Origin: Paulinella micropora | Lineage: Eukaryota; Cercozoa; Imbricatea; Euglyphida | Assembly (NCBI GenBank): GCA_009731375.1 | Contig: BJOX01000126.1 | Coordinates: 644,293 to 708,292, forward strand | Length of the DNA stretch: 64,000 nt | Direction of reading: 5' to 3' | Part shown: in pieces, positions 23,095-35,113 of the stretch | Layout: each line of letters opens with the position of its first letter | Numbering within the stretch: the stretch's first letter is position 1 | Notes under the pieces: generated by a model | Databases searched by the model: none | Told to the model about the DNA's origin: nothing | What the model saw: the letters and a program-made list of their open reading frames with translations, nothing else | Made by a program: the position numbers and the translations under genes

Positions 23095-23650
23095 ACAGGA
23101 TATAATGCAAAATGTTTCTCAAAAAATTTTGCTGAAATTTTGAGTTCTTCAAATTATGATATTAATAGTTAAAATCAACTGCTTTTCATGTAAAATCAAT
23201 ATTTTAGTTATTTGGATTGAAAAAACATTCAAATTTCAAATTTTCTATTGATGTAACGGTCAGTTTTTGATGCCACTTACCAAACCACTCCGCTTCACTC
23301 CGCGACTCTATCACAACTTGAAGACATTGTTTTTTTCACACAAAAATCATGGAAATAGTATTTCTCGATGATATTGAAATAAATATATCATATTTTTCAA
23401 AATTCAAATTCAAATTTTGAACTTACAATAGTTGAAAACAGTCGTAATTTTTCATGCAGCCTATCAATACATCATAGTCAAGGTAACTAATTTTTTTTCT
23501 TTTTTTTGTTGTGCATCGAAAGAAAACGATATTTTTATCATTAATAACAGTTATTTAATTCAAACGTTTGAGCTTATCAATAAAATATGATAGAAACTTT
23601 AATAATTTTTGTTGAACTTGATGGGCAAGTGACTTGAAAGTCAGCTTCTT
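23095..23650 (+). repeat. Left terminal inverted repeat of the 10.7-kb transposon
   Basis: 556 bp, AT-rich, matching the reverse complement of 33285-33840 with only a handful of differences. Confidence 0.95.
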
Positions 23651-23807
23651 CGCCTTCTGTTATTATTACCACCACGTCTACGTGCACCCCGTCCTGCGCC
23701 CCTGCGCACATTTCCTCTTCCTCGATGATTTGCAGCAGGAACTTCTGCAGGCANNNNNNNNNNGCTGCAGGCAATGCAGGAATCGCCAAAGCTGATTGTT
23801 CATCAGG

Positions 23808-26137
23808 TCACATCGCAAGCGCAGCCGGCATTAAAATGCTTGCCAGCGCCGCTGCGGAAGGAAGCAAATTTGGCTTTGGTAGTACATTCGAACGTTCAGG
23901 TTTGAAAGTAAAAATCTGTCGCTTTGAGTCACGAAACTGTGAAACTCTCAGCTTTCCTGGAGTTGGCATTGCCTCAAAGCAATGAAGCTGCCACAAATCA
24001 GGAATGCCGGCAACAGCGTGCTTAAATATGGGGGACCTGTTGGTTGGAGCCCGAAGAAAAAGAGGAACAGAATTGGAGAGATTCTTCTTGATCAGCTCAG
24101 CAAGATCGCGGGAAGATTGCCAGATATATTCGTCATGAAAAGCTTCATAAGCTACAGCTTGAGCTATTTTACCGGCGTGTGAGTCACAAAGTCCTTTTCC
24201 GTGATTTGATGCCCAAAAATTCCATTGCGCAAATTGAATCCAAGGATGTTTGCGCATTATCAAACTGAACTCAGCCAAGGCATGCTTTTGTTTGAAGTGC
24301 TTTCTCCCTCCATCTGACCAAACTATTAAGTTAGTCACTTGCACAGGCAGAGTAATAACTCTGACCCGACGCTCAAGTATAATGTCTAGCCACTCCCGGA
24401 AAAAAAAGTAGTGATTGTTGGGATCTTTGTCTGCGCGATGCGGAAATGTGTCAACGTACTCCCTCTTCACTCCGCCATCACCATCACCTCGTATCATCAC
24501 CGCGATACAATCGTTGACATCATCTGTATTTCCTCCCCCCACTGTCATACGAGAGAAGTCAATAACCATGAGAATATAGGACAAGTCTCGCGCGCAAAGC
24601 TTTAAATCCTCGTCGTAAAAACGTTTATTATTTTTTGCGCGCCTGTGGAATTCAAACTTGGTTAAAAAAACGTCGAATCTCTGTCTTCTCCTGTTCGTCC
24701 AAGTCTGAGAATGACTTGTTTTCGCGCCGCAACTTCTCCTCCCTATCCTGCAGTGCAGCTAGCCTTTTGGTTGGGCTTTTCTGCTCGCCGCACTGAACAC
24801 ATTTAGCCCACAGTTTGTTGGTACGATCCAATATCCACATTAGATTCATTAACCTTGTCCATTCTGAACGAAGTGGAGGTGTGACAGTTACCTTCCACTC
24901 TGACACAAGAAATGGGCGCTCAACAAAAGAAGCAAGTTGACGATACCACCAAAGTCTCAATTCGGGTACCTTGAACCGTATCTGCGTAATGGGATTGTAA
25001 ACCGGAGTCCTAAATACAAGACGGTTTGTTGCATTGGAACTGTGCTGTTTGTCTATGCAGTGCTCTTAATGAGAACACGCCAAAAACAGACAGCAAAATG
25101 GTGGGCCTGCCCACTCGTGACAAAGCAAACAAATGAAGCAAGTTATGCTGGGACATGAAGGAAAACACTGCGCGACAGTTACCGGTGAGGACAGCGACAG
25201 AATAACGGGACACAGTTGCAATTCTCACGGTTCGGAGGAAACGATACGCGACTGTTGACGAGGCGAAACAGAATGATGCAGACTGCAATGAAACTAGCCC
25301 TCTGCTGTCGGTAATATACTAACACCTGCAGATTTTTTTGCAATCTCTTTGGCTGCTTGTCCAAGGAAACGGAAATGGCTTGGCCGAACACCTTCTGCTG
25401 CACTATCTTGTGTGGCTGTGCACCCCCAGTACGGCTCCTGCATATGTGCTTCTTTCCTCGATGCTCGATGTGTAAAACATGGTAAGTTGGTGGATCACAT
25501 TTCCTGCATTCCCAGACCTCGTCATCACCCGACTGATAGGCAAGGCGCAACTGCTCCTGACCCCTTCTGCGCGTGCACATGGGAACGAACCGGACCGTCT
25601 CCCCAGCTATGATCTTCCTATATATTTCGGGCAGAATAAAGTCAAAGTATCTGGAGCAAAAATCGTCATAGACTTTGCTCATCGCAACAAAAATAATGTA
25701 AAGAGTCCCATTCTTGATGTGCCTGTCACCGCTTGGGTGCTTTTTCGACATGTAAAACTCAACACCATGGGCATCCATTCCCAAAAGCTGAAGGATGGGA
25801 TCGAATGTGACCGGAGTATTTCGAAGGACGCGCCCTCAAATGGAGACAGAGACTGCAAATTCGGCAAGTCAAGCAAGGTGGCCGACCGAGAAGTGAGGTT
25901 GAATAACTCTTGAACTTCCCCAAGCATGAAAGTCACATGTGCTGGCGTGGAAGATGGCGTGAGTATGGAAATGGCTTTGGTGTCCTGCCTGATGTGTGTA
26001 ATCGCAGCGAAACCCCATTTAGCCAGTTCAATTATAATACTATCTTCACTGTACAGCCTGCCGGACTCGGCACCTAAGATGTCCATTACTTGGTTGGCCG
26101 CCAAAGCACGGTCGTCTACTGGAGGTGGCCGTCTCAA
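23808..26137 (-). pseudogene. DDE-like transposase of the TIR transposon, frame broken
   Basis: Reading on the minus strand: 26137-25679, then another frame to about 25340, a probable intron after a donor (CTGCAG then GTGTTAG), then 25010-24652 and 24640-23808. The parts join with one-base shifts near 25830 and in a T-run near 24665. Features in order: CRKC motif, CVQCGEQK (second CxxC), a charged helix, YILMVIDFSR (candidate first acid), IVWSDGGRKHFKQKH (second acid) and NHGKGLCDSHAG (third acidic site). The SDG...HFK plus HGKGxCD pair is shared, from memory, with large transposase-like proteins of many eukaryotes. An RNase H-fold catalytic core is inferred. The start is not an ATG here, so 5' exons probably lie upstream at 26400-27070. 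Stop TGA at 23810-23808. Confidence 0.6.
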
Positions 26138-27095
26138 ACTCTGGTGTGCTGGGCCGTGGTGGGGTGCCTTATGTGTGCCTAGCCATACGCCTATAAGTCA
26201 CATGCCGAAATAGCGACGGGAAGCACAATCCTGTTCCCTCAGGGTGCCCTTTCTCGCTTGTTGAGCCCGGAATAAAACCCACAGTGCTCTGTCGGTTTAT
26301 ACTAGACTGTCGAACAGTCTCGAAACTCCATCTGCTTACTGGGTCCTCTGTAATGGAGGTGGGAGCTCGTTCTGCAAGGGGCGCTTATGGAACGAGCCCT
26401 GGCCCCGCCTGGTACTAGGGAGCTTTGGTATCGCCTGTATCAGTCCCTTCCGTGCAAACATCACGGCTTAGCTCTCGAACCGTAAAACTCACTTGCAGTC
26501 CTTCCTCTTCGTCACCCTGAATGAGTTCGAATGCCTTCGAATGCCAGACAGTCTCGCTTAGGCTGGGGGGGCACAAGAGCAGCTGCAGGTGCAGAAGTAG
26601 ACGCGGCAGTGCCGCGGTATGCCACCATGTCGGCCACCACATCTTCAGAAGCCCCGAAGTCGCCGGAAACGAAAGTAACAGGGGCAGAAAAGGCGGCCAC
26701 ACCCAAAGCCCCTTGCTACCTGTGCAATAGGCAGCAATAAGTAAGCAATAACAGATGCAACGCATGAGACCTCAGCCTTCAACTCGTCGAACCGCTGCCT
26801 CTGATCCTTCCTTTCTTGCTTCCTCTTTCTCATGCCGGTACCTACAGGGACAGACATAAAGAAACCATAGGGACGCTGGGCAAGGCTTGGGCATTCAGTT
26901 GTGCGTTTTGGATGGAAAGTGGAAGCATGAATGCATGCATACCAAGCGTGCAAAGTATGGTGGAGCGTTTTGGTGAGTGTTTTTGTGAGAGTTTTGGCGA
27001 GAGTGTGTGGCGGTTTGAAAAATTTCAACCGCCACCTGCAAAAAGGAAATGTAGGTCTGTCCGGCCTGTCATACACCGTACAACCAGGTAAAAAA
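26138..27095 (-). other. Possible 5' exons of the transposase gene, not resolved
   Basis: Minus-strand frames in 26415-27070 contain plausible peptide stretches (for example a basic helix at about 26770-26850), and a plus-strand frame from ATG 26627 ends in a CYLC motif. Exon borders cannot be fixed, so no gene is claimed. Confidence 0.3.
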
Positions 27096-27099
27096 AAAG

Positions 27100-27128
27100 T
27101 TCCGGTGTCGTCGTCGTTGTCGTCGTCG

Positions 27129-27193
<65 letters not shown>

Positions 27194-27307
27194 GCTGTGT
27201 GTGTGTGTGTGTGTGTGTTAGTCCTTCTGCTTACAGCTTAGTGACCTCTGGAAGGCGGCATCGGCGTTGTGCGAACCTGCATGCCATCAATCAAGCAACC
27301 AACCAAC

Positions 27308-27341
<34 letters not shown>

Positions 27342-28063
27342 CACACACACACACACACACTGCAACGTTCCCCACGTTTGAAAAAAAATCTCAACAACAA
27401 TAACATCAACAGCAGCAGCAGCAGCAACAACAAAAACAACAAACAAGGACTAGATGAACGCAGAGGTGAGGCAGACCATCTACTAGAACCATCAAGTTCT
27501 TTCCATTAACTTTCTTTTCTTCTTCCTTCGGTTGGCTGTCCGCCATGATGCTTTTTTCGTGATCGATGTCGATTGAACTATCTATCGATAGGAATAAAGT
27601 GTCGGTGCATCACCACAATGCCCACCAGCACTACCACCGACATGATGCTGATGACGACGATAACGACGACGATGACGACGACGACGACGATGATGATGAT
27701 GATGATATGATGATGATGATGATGATGATCATCATCATCAAAAACAACAACAGCAGCAGCATCAGCAGCAGCAGCAGCAACAACAAACAGCTAACCACGA
27801 GAAGAAGAAGAAGAAGAAGAAGAAGAAGAAGAAGAAGAAGAAGAAGAAGAAGAAGAAGAAGAAGAAGAAGAAAAGAAGAAGAAGAAAAGAAGAAGAAGAA
27901 GAAGAAGAAGAAGAAAGAAGAAGAAAGAAGAAGAAGAAAGAAGAAGAAGAAGAAGAAGAAGACAAATTGTTGTTGTTGTTGTTGTTGTTGCTGCTGCTGC
28001 TGTTGCTGCTGCTACTGTTGTTGTTGTTGTTGTTGTTGTTGATGATGATGATGATGATGATGA

Positions 28064-28097
<34 letters not shown>

Positions 28098-28158
28098 GCT
28101 ATTGTTGTTGTTGCTGTTGCTGTTGCTGTTGTTTTTGTTGATGATGATGATCATGAGT

Positions 28159-28190
<32 letters not shown>

Positions 28191-28238
28191 TTCTTGTTAT
28201 TGTTGCTGCTGTTGTTGCTGTTGCGGCTGCTGCTGTTG

Positions 28239-28269
<31 letters not shown>

Positions 28270-28369
28270 GATGATGATGATGATGATATTGATGATGTTG
28301 ACGATGATGATGATGTTGTTGTTGTTGCCTTTGTTTTTGTTTTTGTTGTTTTTGTTGTTTTTGTTGTTT

Positions 28370-28404
<35 letters not shown>

Positions 28405-28490
28405 ATTATTATTGTTATTGTTGTTGTTGTTGTTGTTGTTGCTGCTGCTGTTGTTGTTGTTGTTGGTTGTTGTTTTTGTTGGTTGTTGTT

Positions 28491-28525
<35 letters not shown>

Positions 28526-28555
28526 GCTGCTGCTGCTGTTGTTGTTGTGTTGTTG

Positions 28556-28586
<31 letters not shown>

Positions 28587-28720
28587 GCTGTTGTTGCTGT
28601 TGTTGCTGTTGCTGTTGCTGCTGCTGATGATGATGATGACGATGATGATGACGACGAGATAATGGTGACGATATGAATGATGATGCTGCTGCTGCTGATG
28701 ATGCTGATGAGATGATGATG
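27100..28720. repeat. Trinucleotide repeat block (TTG, GAT, CAG/CAA, GAA and their complements)
   Basis: About 1.6 kb of nearly pure trinucleotide repeats: (GTT)n 27127-27195, GT and CA runs, (GAT/GAC)n 27650-27735, (GAA)n 27800-27960, (TTG)n with GAT islands 27965-28620. Every frame is open because the repeats lack stops, but the encoded poly-Leu, poly-Asn or poly-Lys runs are artefacts. It separates the two divergent genes of the transposon. Confidence 0.9.
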
Positions 28721-28996
28721 ACCATGGTCCCTTTTTGTGACCCCTTTTTGGGGCGTTTTTGTGAGAGTTTTTTGAAGCTTTCTGGCGGTGGAGAAGCACG
28801 TTGTTTTTGATTTTTTTTTGATTTTTTTTTTTTTTTTTATTGTGACACCTTCATAATCGACTCGAGAACCAACTCGAGAGAGACTCGAGAGAGCCAGTGT
28901 CCTTGGTCACTTCCTTTACCCAAAATTTGAATCCTGTCCTTATTACAAGCCTGCACACTACGTCTGTTTGTCTGTACATGTGTTGAGGTTTTAACC

Positions 28997-30851
28997 ATGC
29001 CGCGAGCCGCACGCAAAGCTGCAACGGCAGCCAACGCTGCAATCGCTCACACCGCAGCACTGGAGCAGATGGACGACCACGACGATGGCATGGAGGTCAA
29101 GGACGCGGCCGCTGTCGCAAATGGTGGTGGTGACAATGCATCCGCTGCTGGTGCAAGTTCTTCGGGTGGCAACGACAACGACGTCGAAGTGCAGGATTTG
29201 ACTACTGATACCAAGGACCGAACTGCCCCTGGGACCGACATATCGTACCAAGTCTTCGGCAACTTCCTGCCGCAGTCAGTGCACTTTACCTCGCCAGCTG
29301 CGCAGTCTGCCATGACTGACCAGCAGAAGATTGCTGCGTTCTTCGGGATTCCTGCGTCCATGTTGAAGTTCACTGGCCTCGTGACTTCTGGCACCAAGAG
29401 ACAGTACATGGTACGTTTGTTTGTATGTGTGTATGTATGTGTGTTTGTATATTATATGTATGTATGTATGCATGTTACGCAAATTTTGCTTTTCTGTTTT
29501 TTTCTTCTAATTTTCAAGTGTCAGCGTTTTTGCTTTATTATCGAGCACTTTGATCTACATAAAAAATAAGAATCTCCTATGACCCTGCAACTAAGAAAGA
29601 ATATATTAAACTATATATGTATACTATTTTGAGTGCATGATCTCGTCAAAAACAGTGAAAATGCAATTTATTGCAAAAATATAGTATTTTCAAAATGCAA
29701 TTAAAAGGTAGGAAGATGCATGAATTTAGATGTAAGTATTAGCATATACAGATATCTAGTAGGCATTAAAAAAATACATGTACATACAAAAACATACACA
29801 TACCCATGCATACATATATTGCATGTAAATAATTGAATTTTTCTTAAAAAAAAAAAAAAACTTTTTTATTGTATGGATGGGATCATTATACATGCGTTCG
29901 TTGATTTAAAAATACATGGCTTTTTAATACTTATCTGGCTGTATAAATATGCATAGTATATTGTGTAATATGTGTTATTTTATGTTTGAAATATTCATTT
30001 ATCAAAAATGAAAAATAGAAAATTGTAAATATAACTGTTACTAGTAAGTTTTGAAGAGATGAATAGAAGGTATTGAGATTCGCTCCTCCAAATGTAAGTA
30101 GCTTAATTACTACTACCTACCTAGAATTAGAAATATCTGTAGTGGTTGGTGTGATATGCATTGTTTACTTTTCGAAATATGCATTTGTGTGAAAGTGATT
30201 TTTTTTAGGAATTCATGCAAATTTTTTATGAAATTTCTCATGAATTTTCCTATAAAACATTTATTTATAATTCTAATCAAAGAAGCAAGTGTGTATCAGT
30301 CCTGTACGCAACTTAATATGCTTAGAATTATCACATGCGTTTAATTAGAAATTTGACTGAACATTTCATAGACGACATCATAGAAAATTAACAAATTTTA
30401 TGAGTTTTTGTGAGATATTTTCCCAGACAAAATATATCATGAAGATTAAAGTTCATCCATAAAAGGATGTTGTAAATATGTCATATTGAGACATATCGTA
30501 TGTTATAGAACGTGCCATTATTATGTTTAGAAAATGAAAATTTGATTTTTTTCGAACTTGTGGAAAATGTCAAATTTTTAACTTTTTTTTTTCAATCATA
30601 AACTACACAGATATTTCAGAAATAAGTATTCTAACTTAGGCACATTATTCTAGAGAACCATTTATTATATGAGAGTTATATAATTGTCTGACTGTTTATG
30701 ATAAATCTGTATTTTTTTATTTTCACTTTTTAGTTGTGGGTTTGGGCTCCAAAAAAAAAAAAAAAAATTCTCTTTAGTGAAATAAATGTTTGCATAATCA
30801 CTAGGTACTACTACTACTACTACTACAACAACAACAACAACAACAACAACA

Positions 30852-30887
<36 letters not shown>

Positions 30888-30918
30888 GCTATTACTACTG
30901 CTACTACTACTACTACTT

Positions 30919-30953
<35 letters not shown>

Positions 30954-33100
30954 GCTACTACTACTACTACTACTACTACTACTGCTACTACTATAAAAGA
31001 AACAACAAACAGACAAAAAAAAAAGGAAAAAAAAGAAAAAATAAAAAGAAAAGAAAAGAAAAGAAAAAAAAGAAAGGAAAAAAAGAAAAAAAAGAGGAAA
31101 AAAAGAAAAGAAAAGAAAAGAAAAGAAAAAAAAGAAAAAGAAGAAAAAAAAAGAAAAGAAAAGAAAAGAAAAGGAAACAAAAGAAAAGAAAAGAAAAAAG
31201 AAAAAAAAGACAAAAAAAGAAAAGAAAAGAAGAAAGGAAATGAAAGGAAAGGAAAGAAAAGAAAAGAAAAAGAAAGGAAAAAAAGAAAATAAAAAAGAAA
31301 AGAAAAGAAAAGAAAAAGAAAAGAAAAGAAAGAAAAAGAAAGGAAAAAAGAAAAGAAAAGAAAAGAAAAAAAAAGAAAAATATAATAATCTATGTATGTA
31401 CATAGGTAGACATTGTGCACTCGGTGCGTTTGTTGGTGGAACTTGTGCACCCGGACCGGTGGCAGGACTTCCTCTCTACCGTTAGTCGCAAGCTGGACTA
31501 CTCGTTGGAGAAGGCTACATTGCTGCTCGGGAAGCAGGATGCTGTTCCTCGCACTATGGCGCTACCAGAGATCAAGGTGGGAGGAGTCCCGTGCACCCCT
31601 GGTAAGTGGGGGTGGTTTGTATCTGCGGCTGGCAAGGATTATATGGCAAAGCCGGAGACGCACCTTCGCCTCGGCAAGATTCTGCGTCAACTCGTCACGG
31701 CAACAACTGTCAAATAGTATTTCCGCTTTGCCTATTCATACCACTCTCAGGCAACGCAGGAAGTAGAGATATCCTGCGCGAGTGAAATGTACTTCTTCGC
31801 CTTGGTGCCTTATGGCCTGGCAGAGGCCCTCGAGAGCAAGTGCGCGAATTCAGCAGGTAAACAACGGTGCTATACATAATTAGTTGTGTACAACTATGTA
31901 CATACTTGCTGTGATTGTTGCATGTTTGAGGCGAAATCAAGTGCGACTGGGACGAAAACTTCCCAAAGACGGTCGACAAGCTGAGTGTAAAGGTAACCAA
32001 GTACATTCAGCGTTCGCATCAGCAGGCGGCCCTACCCTCGCCCTTCAACTAGTTCGTCTTCGTCTTCACCTGCGATCGGGTTAGGTCCTTCTGTTGTCGG
32101 TACTCTAGCCAGCAGCGCCAGCCCCCCCAATCTTCAGCAAAGCCTCGCGGACAAGGCGCGCTACACGACTGAAATCGCGGACTTGAAAGCCCAGCTCGAG
32201 GCAGCGAAGGTGGACTTCAAGCGCCGACTCGACGAGGCCAACCAGCAACATGCTTCTGCTGTGGACTTCGAGAAGGCAGCGAAGGTGGACTTCAAGCGCC
32301 GACTCGAAGAGGCCAATCAGCAACATGCTAATGCTATGATCTTNNNNNNNNNNNNNNNNNNNNNNNNNNNNNNNNNNNNNNNNNNNNNNNNNNNNNNNNN
32401 NNNNNNNNNNNNNNNNNNNNNNNNNNNNNNNNNNNNNNNNNNNNNNNNNNNNNNNNNNNNNNNNNNNNNNNNNNNNNNNNNNNNNNNNNNNNNNNNNNNN
32501 NNNNNNNNNNNNNNNNNNNNNNNNNNNNNNNNNNNNNNNNNNNNNNNNNNNNNNNNNNNNNNNNNNNNNNNNNNNNNNNNNNNNNNNNNNNNNNNNNNNN
32601 NNNNNNNNNNNNNNNNNNNNNNNNNNNNNNNNNNNNNNNNNNNNNNNNNNNNNNNNNNNNNNNNNNNNNNNNNNNNNNNNNNNNNNNNNNNNNNNNNNNN
32701 NNNNNNNNNNNNNNNNNNNNNNNNNNNNNNNNNNNNNNNNNNNNNNNNNNNNNNNNNNNNNNNNNNNNNNNNNNNNNNNNNNNNNNNNNNNNNNNNNNNN
32801 NNNNNNNNNNNNNNNNNNNNNNNNNNNNNNNNNNNNNNNNNNNNNNNNNNNNNNNNNNNNNNNNNNNNNNNNNNNNNNNNNNNNNNNNNNNNNNNNNNNN
32901 NNNNNNNNNNNNNNNNNNNNNNNNNNNNNNNNNNNNNNNNNNNNNNNNNNNNNNNNNNNNNNNNNNNNNNNNNNNNNNNNNNNNNNNNNNNNNNNNNNNN
33001 NNNNNNNNNNNNNNGAAAAAAAAAAGAAAAGAAAAAAAAGAAAAAAAGTAACAATAAGCGCAAGAGCAAGGAGTACGGCAAGCTCAAGGACCTCGTCTAG
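28997..33100 (+). CDS. Second gene of the TIR transposon: spliced, coiled-coil protein of unknown function (gap inside)
   Basis: Exon 1 (28997-29410): Ala/Gly/Asp-rich disordered start, then FGIPASMLKFTGLVTSGTKR, ending at a GTACGT donor. A 2-kb intron follows. Exon 2 starts at about 31405 (CATAG acceptor) with VDIVHSVRLLVELVHPDRW and ends near 31705. Exon 3 at 31765-31857 (ATQEVEISCASEMYFFALVP, donor GTAAAC), exon 4 from about 31930 (EIKCDWDENFPKTVDKL). After a frame change near 32048 come a Ser-rich linker and a tandemly repeated coiled coil (KVDFKRRLDEANQQHA) that runs into a 671-base gap. After the gap the frame ends in a Lys-rich tail and stop TAG at 33098-33100. No family recognised. 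It may be a DNA-binding or accessory protein of the transposon. Confidence 0.55.
29411..31404 (+). other. Large intron of the transposon second gene
   Basis: AT-rich sequence with a (TAC)n block at 30805-30990 and a homopurine AAAAG-type block at 31012-31380. No gene is seen. The open frames across these blocks are repeat translations. Confidence 0.6.
32344..33014. other. 671-base assembly gap inside the coiled-coil exon
   Basis: Preceded by two copies of a coding repeat of about 72 bp and followed by an A-rich tract. The gap probably holds more copies of the repeat. Confidence 0.7.
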
Positions 33101-33284
33101 GCAGCTTTAATAACTTTTGCATGGCTGTCATAAAAATATTATAGTCTGACATAAAAAATTTTCTAGTGATTTTAATCTAATTTTAATGCGTATTAATACG
33201 TTTCATACAATTCTAATTGTAAACTCATCGAATCCGGATGCAGATGGACTTACATGATATTAATATTTATATTATGAGTGGCGC

Positions 33285-33840
33285 AAGAAGCTGACTTTCA
33301 AGTCACTTACCCATCAAGTTCAACAAAAAATATTAAAGTTTCTATCATATTTTATTGATAAGCTCAAACGTTTGAATTAAATAACTGTTATTAATGATAA
33401 AAATATCGTTTTCTTTCGATGCACAACAAAAAAAAGAAAAAAAATTAGTTACCTTGACTATGATGTATTGATAGGCTGCATGAAAAATTACGACTGTTTT
33501 CAACTATTGTAAGTTCAAAATTTGAATTTGAATTTTGAAAAATATGATATATTTATTTCAATATCATCGAGAAATACTATTTCCATGATTTTTGTGTGAA
33601 AAAAACAATGTCTTCAAGTTGTGATAGAGTCGCGGAGTGAAGCGGAGTGGTTTGGTAAGTGGCATCAAAAACTGACCGTTACATCAATAGAAAATTTGAA
33701 ATTTGAATGTTTTTTCAATCCAAATAACTAAAATGTTGATTTTACATGAAAAGCAGTTGATTTTAACTATTAATATCATAATTTGAAGAACTCAAAATTT
33801 CAGCAAAATTTTTTGAGAAACATTTTGCATTATATCCTGT
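33285..33840 (-). repeat. Right terminal inverted repeat of the 10.7-kb transposon
   Basis: 556 bp, the reverse complement of 23095-23650 with few differences. Confidence 0.95.
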
Positions 33841-35113
33841 CCGGACATTTCCCCTGAGCTTAAGGCTGGGGTCCTTTACCTAGACGCCAAGGACAAGGTG
33901 TGGCGTTTTGTGACGTCCACCAACCAAGAGCTGGCTGCGGATAAGGTTGAGGCTAGAGCTTTCTTTGGGAAGGAGATGGCTAAGGTCACGGAGCTGACTA
34001 GTGAACAACTTCATCAGAAGTTCGGAGGCCCCGGAAACGGTATGCAGCGCCTCATCAGTGAAGCGTACGGGATCAAGATAGTGGGTGACAAAACCCATGA
34101 GCAAGCGGTAAAAGAGTGTAAGGAGTGTCCCGCCGCCAAAGGGGGAAAAGTGAACCACCCGGCAAGCAACCAGTTGACACAAGTAGGGAAGTTCAAAGCC
34201 GTGGCGTTCGACAAGTCCGGGTGCCTACGCAAACCCCTCTATGGGGGGGTTTTGGTACGGCATGGTGGAAATCGAGGCTAACACCGAGTATGCGTTTGGC
34301 CTCCTTCTAAAGGATGGCACCGCGGCACCACAAGTGCGTTTCATGCGGGAATGCATAAACTTCCTTGAGACGCAAAGCGGCAAGAAGGTGAAGGAAGTCC
34401 GGGTAGACGGTGAGCATATCTCAGCTGACTTCAAGGAGCTGGTCCGGGACAAGGGAGTGAGGAAGAGGATCAACACCCTCAACGAACACAACAAGAACGC
34501 CTATGCTGAAGTGTCCCAACGTGACTTTTGGCGCAAAGCGCGCCATAACCTGGTTAAGGCTCAGCTACCCTATGAACTCTTGGGATATGCGTGGCAGCAC
34601 GCTATCCTCTTGCACAACCTTTCACCGAAACGATCCGGTGGTGAGGTCCGGATGTTTGAGCTTATGCCCCGTGAAAGGAAGGTGAATTGGATAGCTTGCC
34701 TTCATCCTTTTGGGTGTCTATGCCACATGGTCATCGAGGGCAGGTTAGGACATGACGAGAGCCGGACGCACATGGCCGCCTGGTTAGGGCTGAGTTTGGA
34801 GTACTCCGCACACTTGATCCTGTGTGAAGGTAGGGTGTTCCCATGGCGAAACGTCAAGAACTTTGACGACAACCAGCCGGCCTGGCCCTTGTTGCAACCC
34901 CTCTGGGAGAAAAAGGGCCTGAGCTTAGAGCCGTTCAAGGGAGACCCGTTAGTGGAAGACGCCGCCCTTGAGCAGCTGTTTGTCCCAAAGCCCCGGGTAG
35001 GGGTGACCGATCCCGGTGAAGGTAAGAAGGCCCCTGCACGGATCAGGGGGAGCTTGACAGCTCCGATTCCGACGGCGAAGTGGAGGAAGCGACCTCTGAG
35101 CAGGAAGCCGTGA
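33841..35113 (+). pseudogene. Decayed integrase region of copia element 2
   Basis: Starts directly after the TIR transposon (ISPELKAGVLYLDAKDKVW). It reads in one frame to about 34240, with a pre-integrase zinc-type segment (CKECPAAKGG), then shifts frame at a G-run near 34240. It continues to 35113 with a degenerate integrase core (VRVDGEH carries one acid; YAEVSQRDFW stands where the last acid is expected) and the conserved downstream block HPFGCLCHMV. The first catalytic acid is not obvious. It is not functional. Confidence 0.65.

Larger units (their letters stand above)
23095..33840. mobile_element. 10.7-kb DNA transposon with 556-bp terminal inverted repeats, superfamily unassigned
   Basis: The ends read ACAGGATATAATGC... 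and ...GCATTATATCCTGT, and the inverted repeats are almost identical over 556 bp. A 4-bp target duplication (CCGG) fits best, although a 6-bp reading (CCGGAC) is possible with asymmetric ends. Inside lie a minus-strand DDE-like transposase gene (23808-26137 and perhaps upstream exons), a block of trinucleotide repeats (27100-28720) and a plus-strand spliced gene (28997-33100). The two genes are divergent. The superfamily could not be named from memory. Four-base duplications are known for Ginger, Sola1 and some Academ elements. Confidence 0.85.

Noticed and set aside
27566-28799. Long open frames in all directions (poly-Leu, poly-Asn, poly-Gln, poly-Lys)
   Set aside because: They only translate stop-free trinucleotide repeats.
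30734-31450. Tyr- and Lys-rich or Phe-rich frames
   Set aside because: Translations of (TAC)n and AAAAG repeats in the transposon intron.
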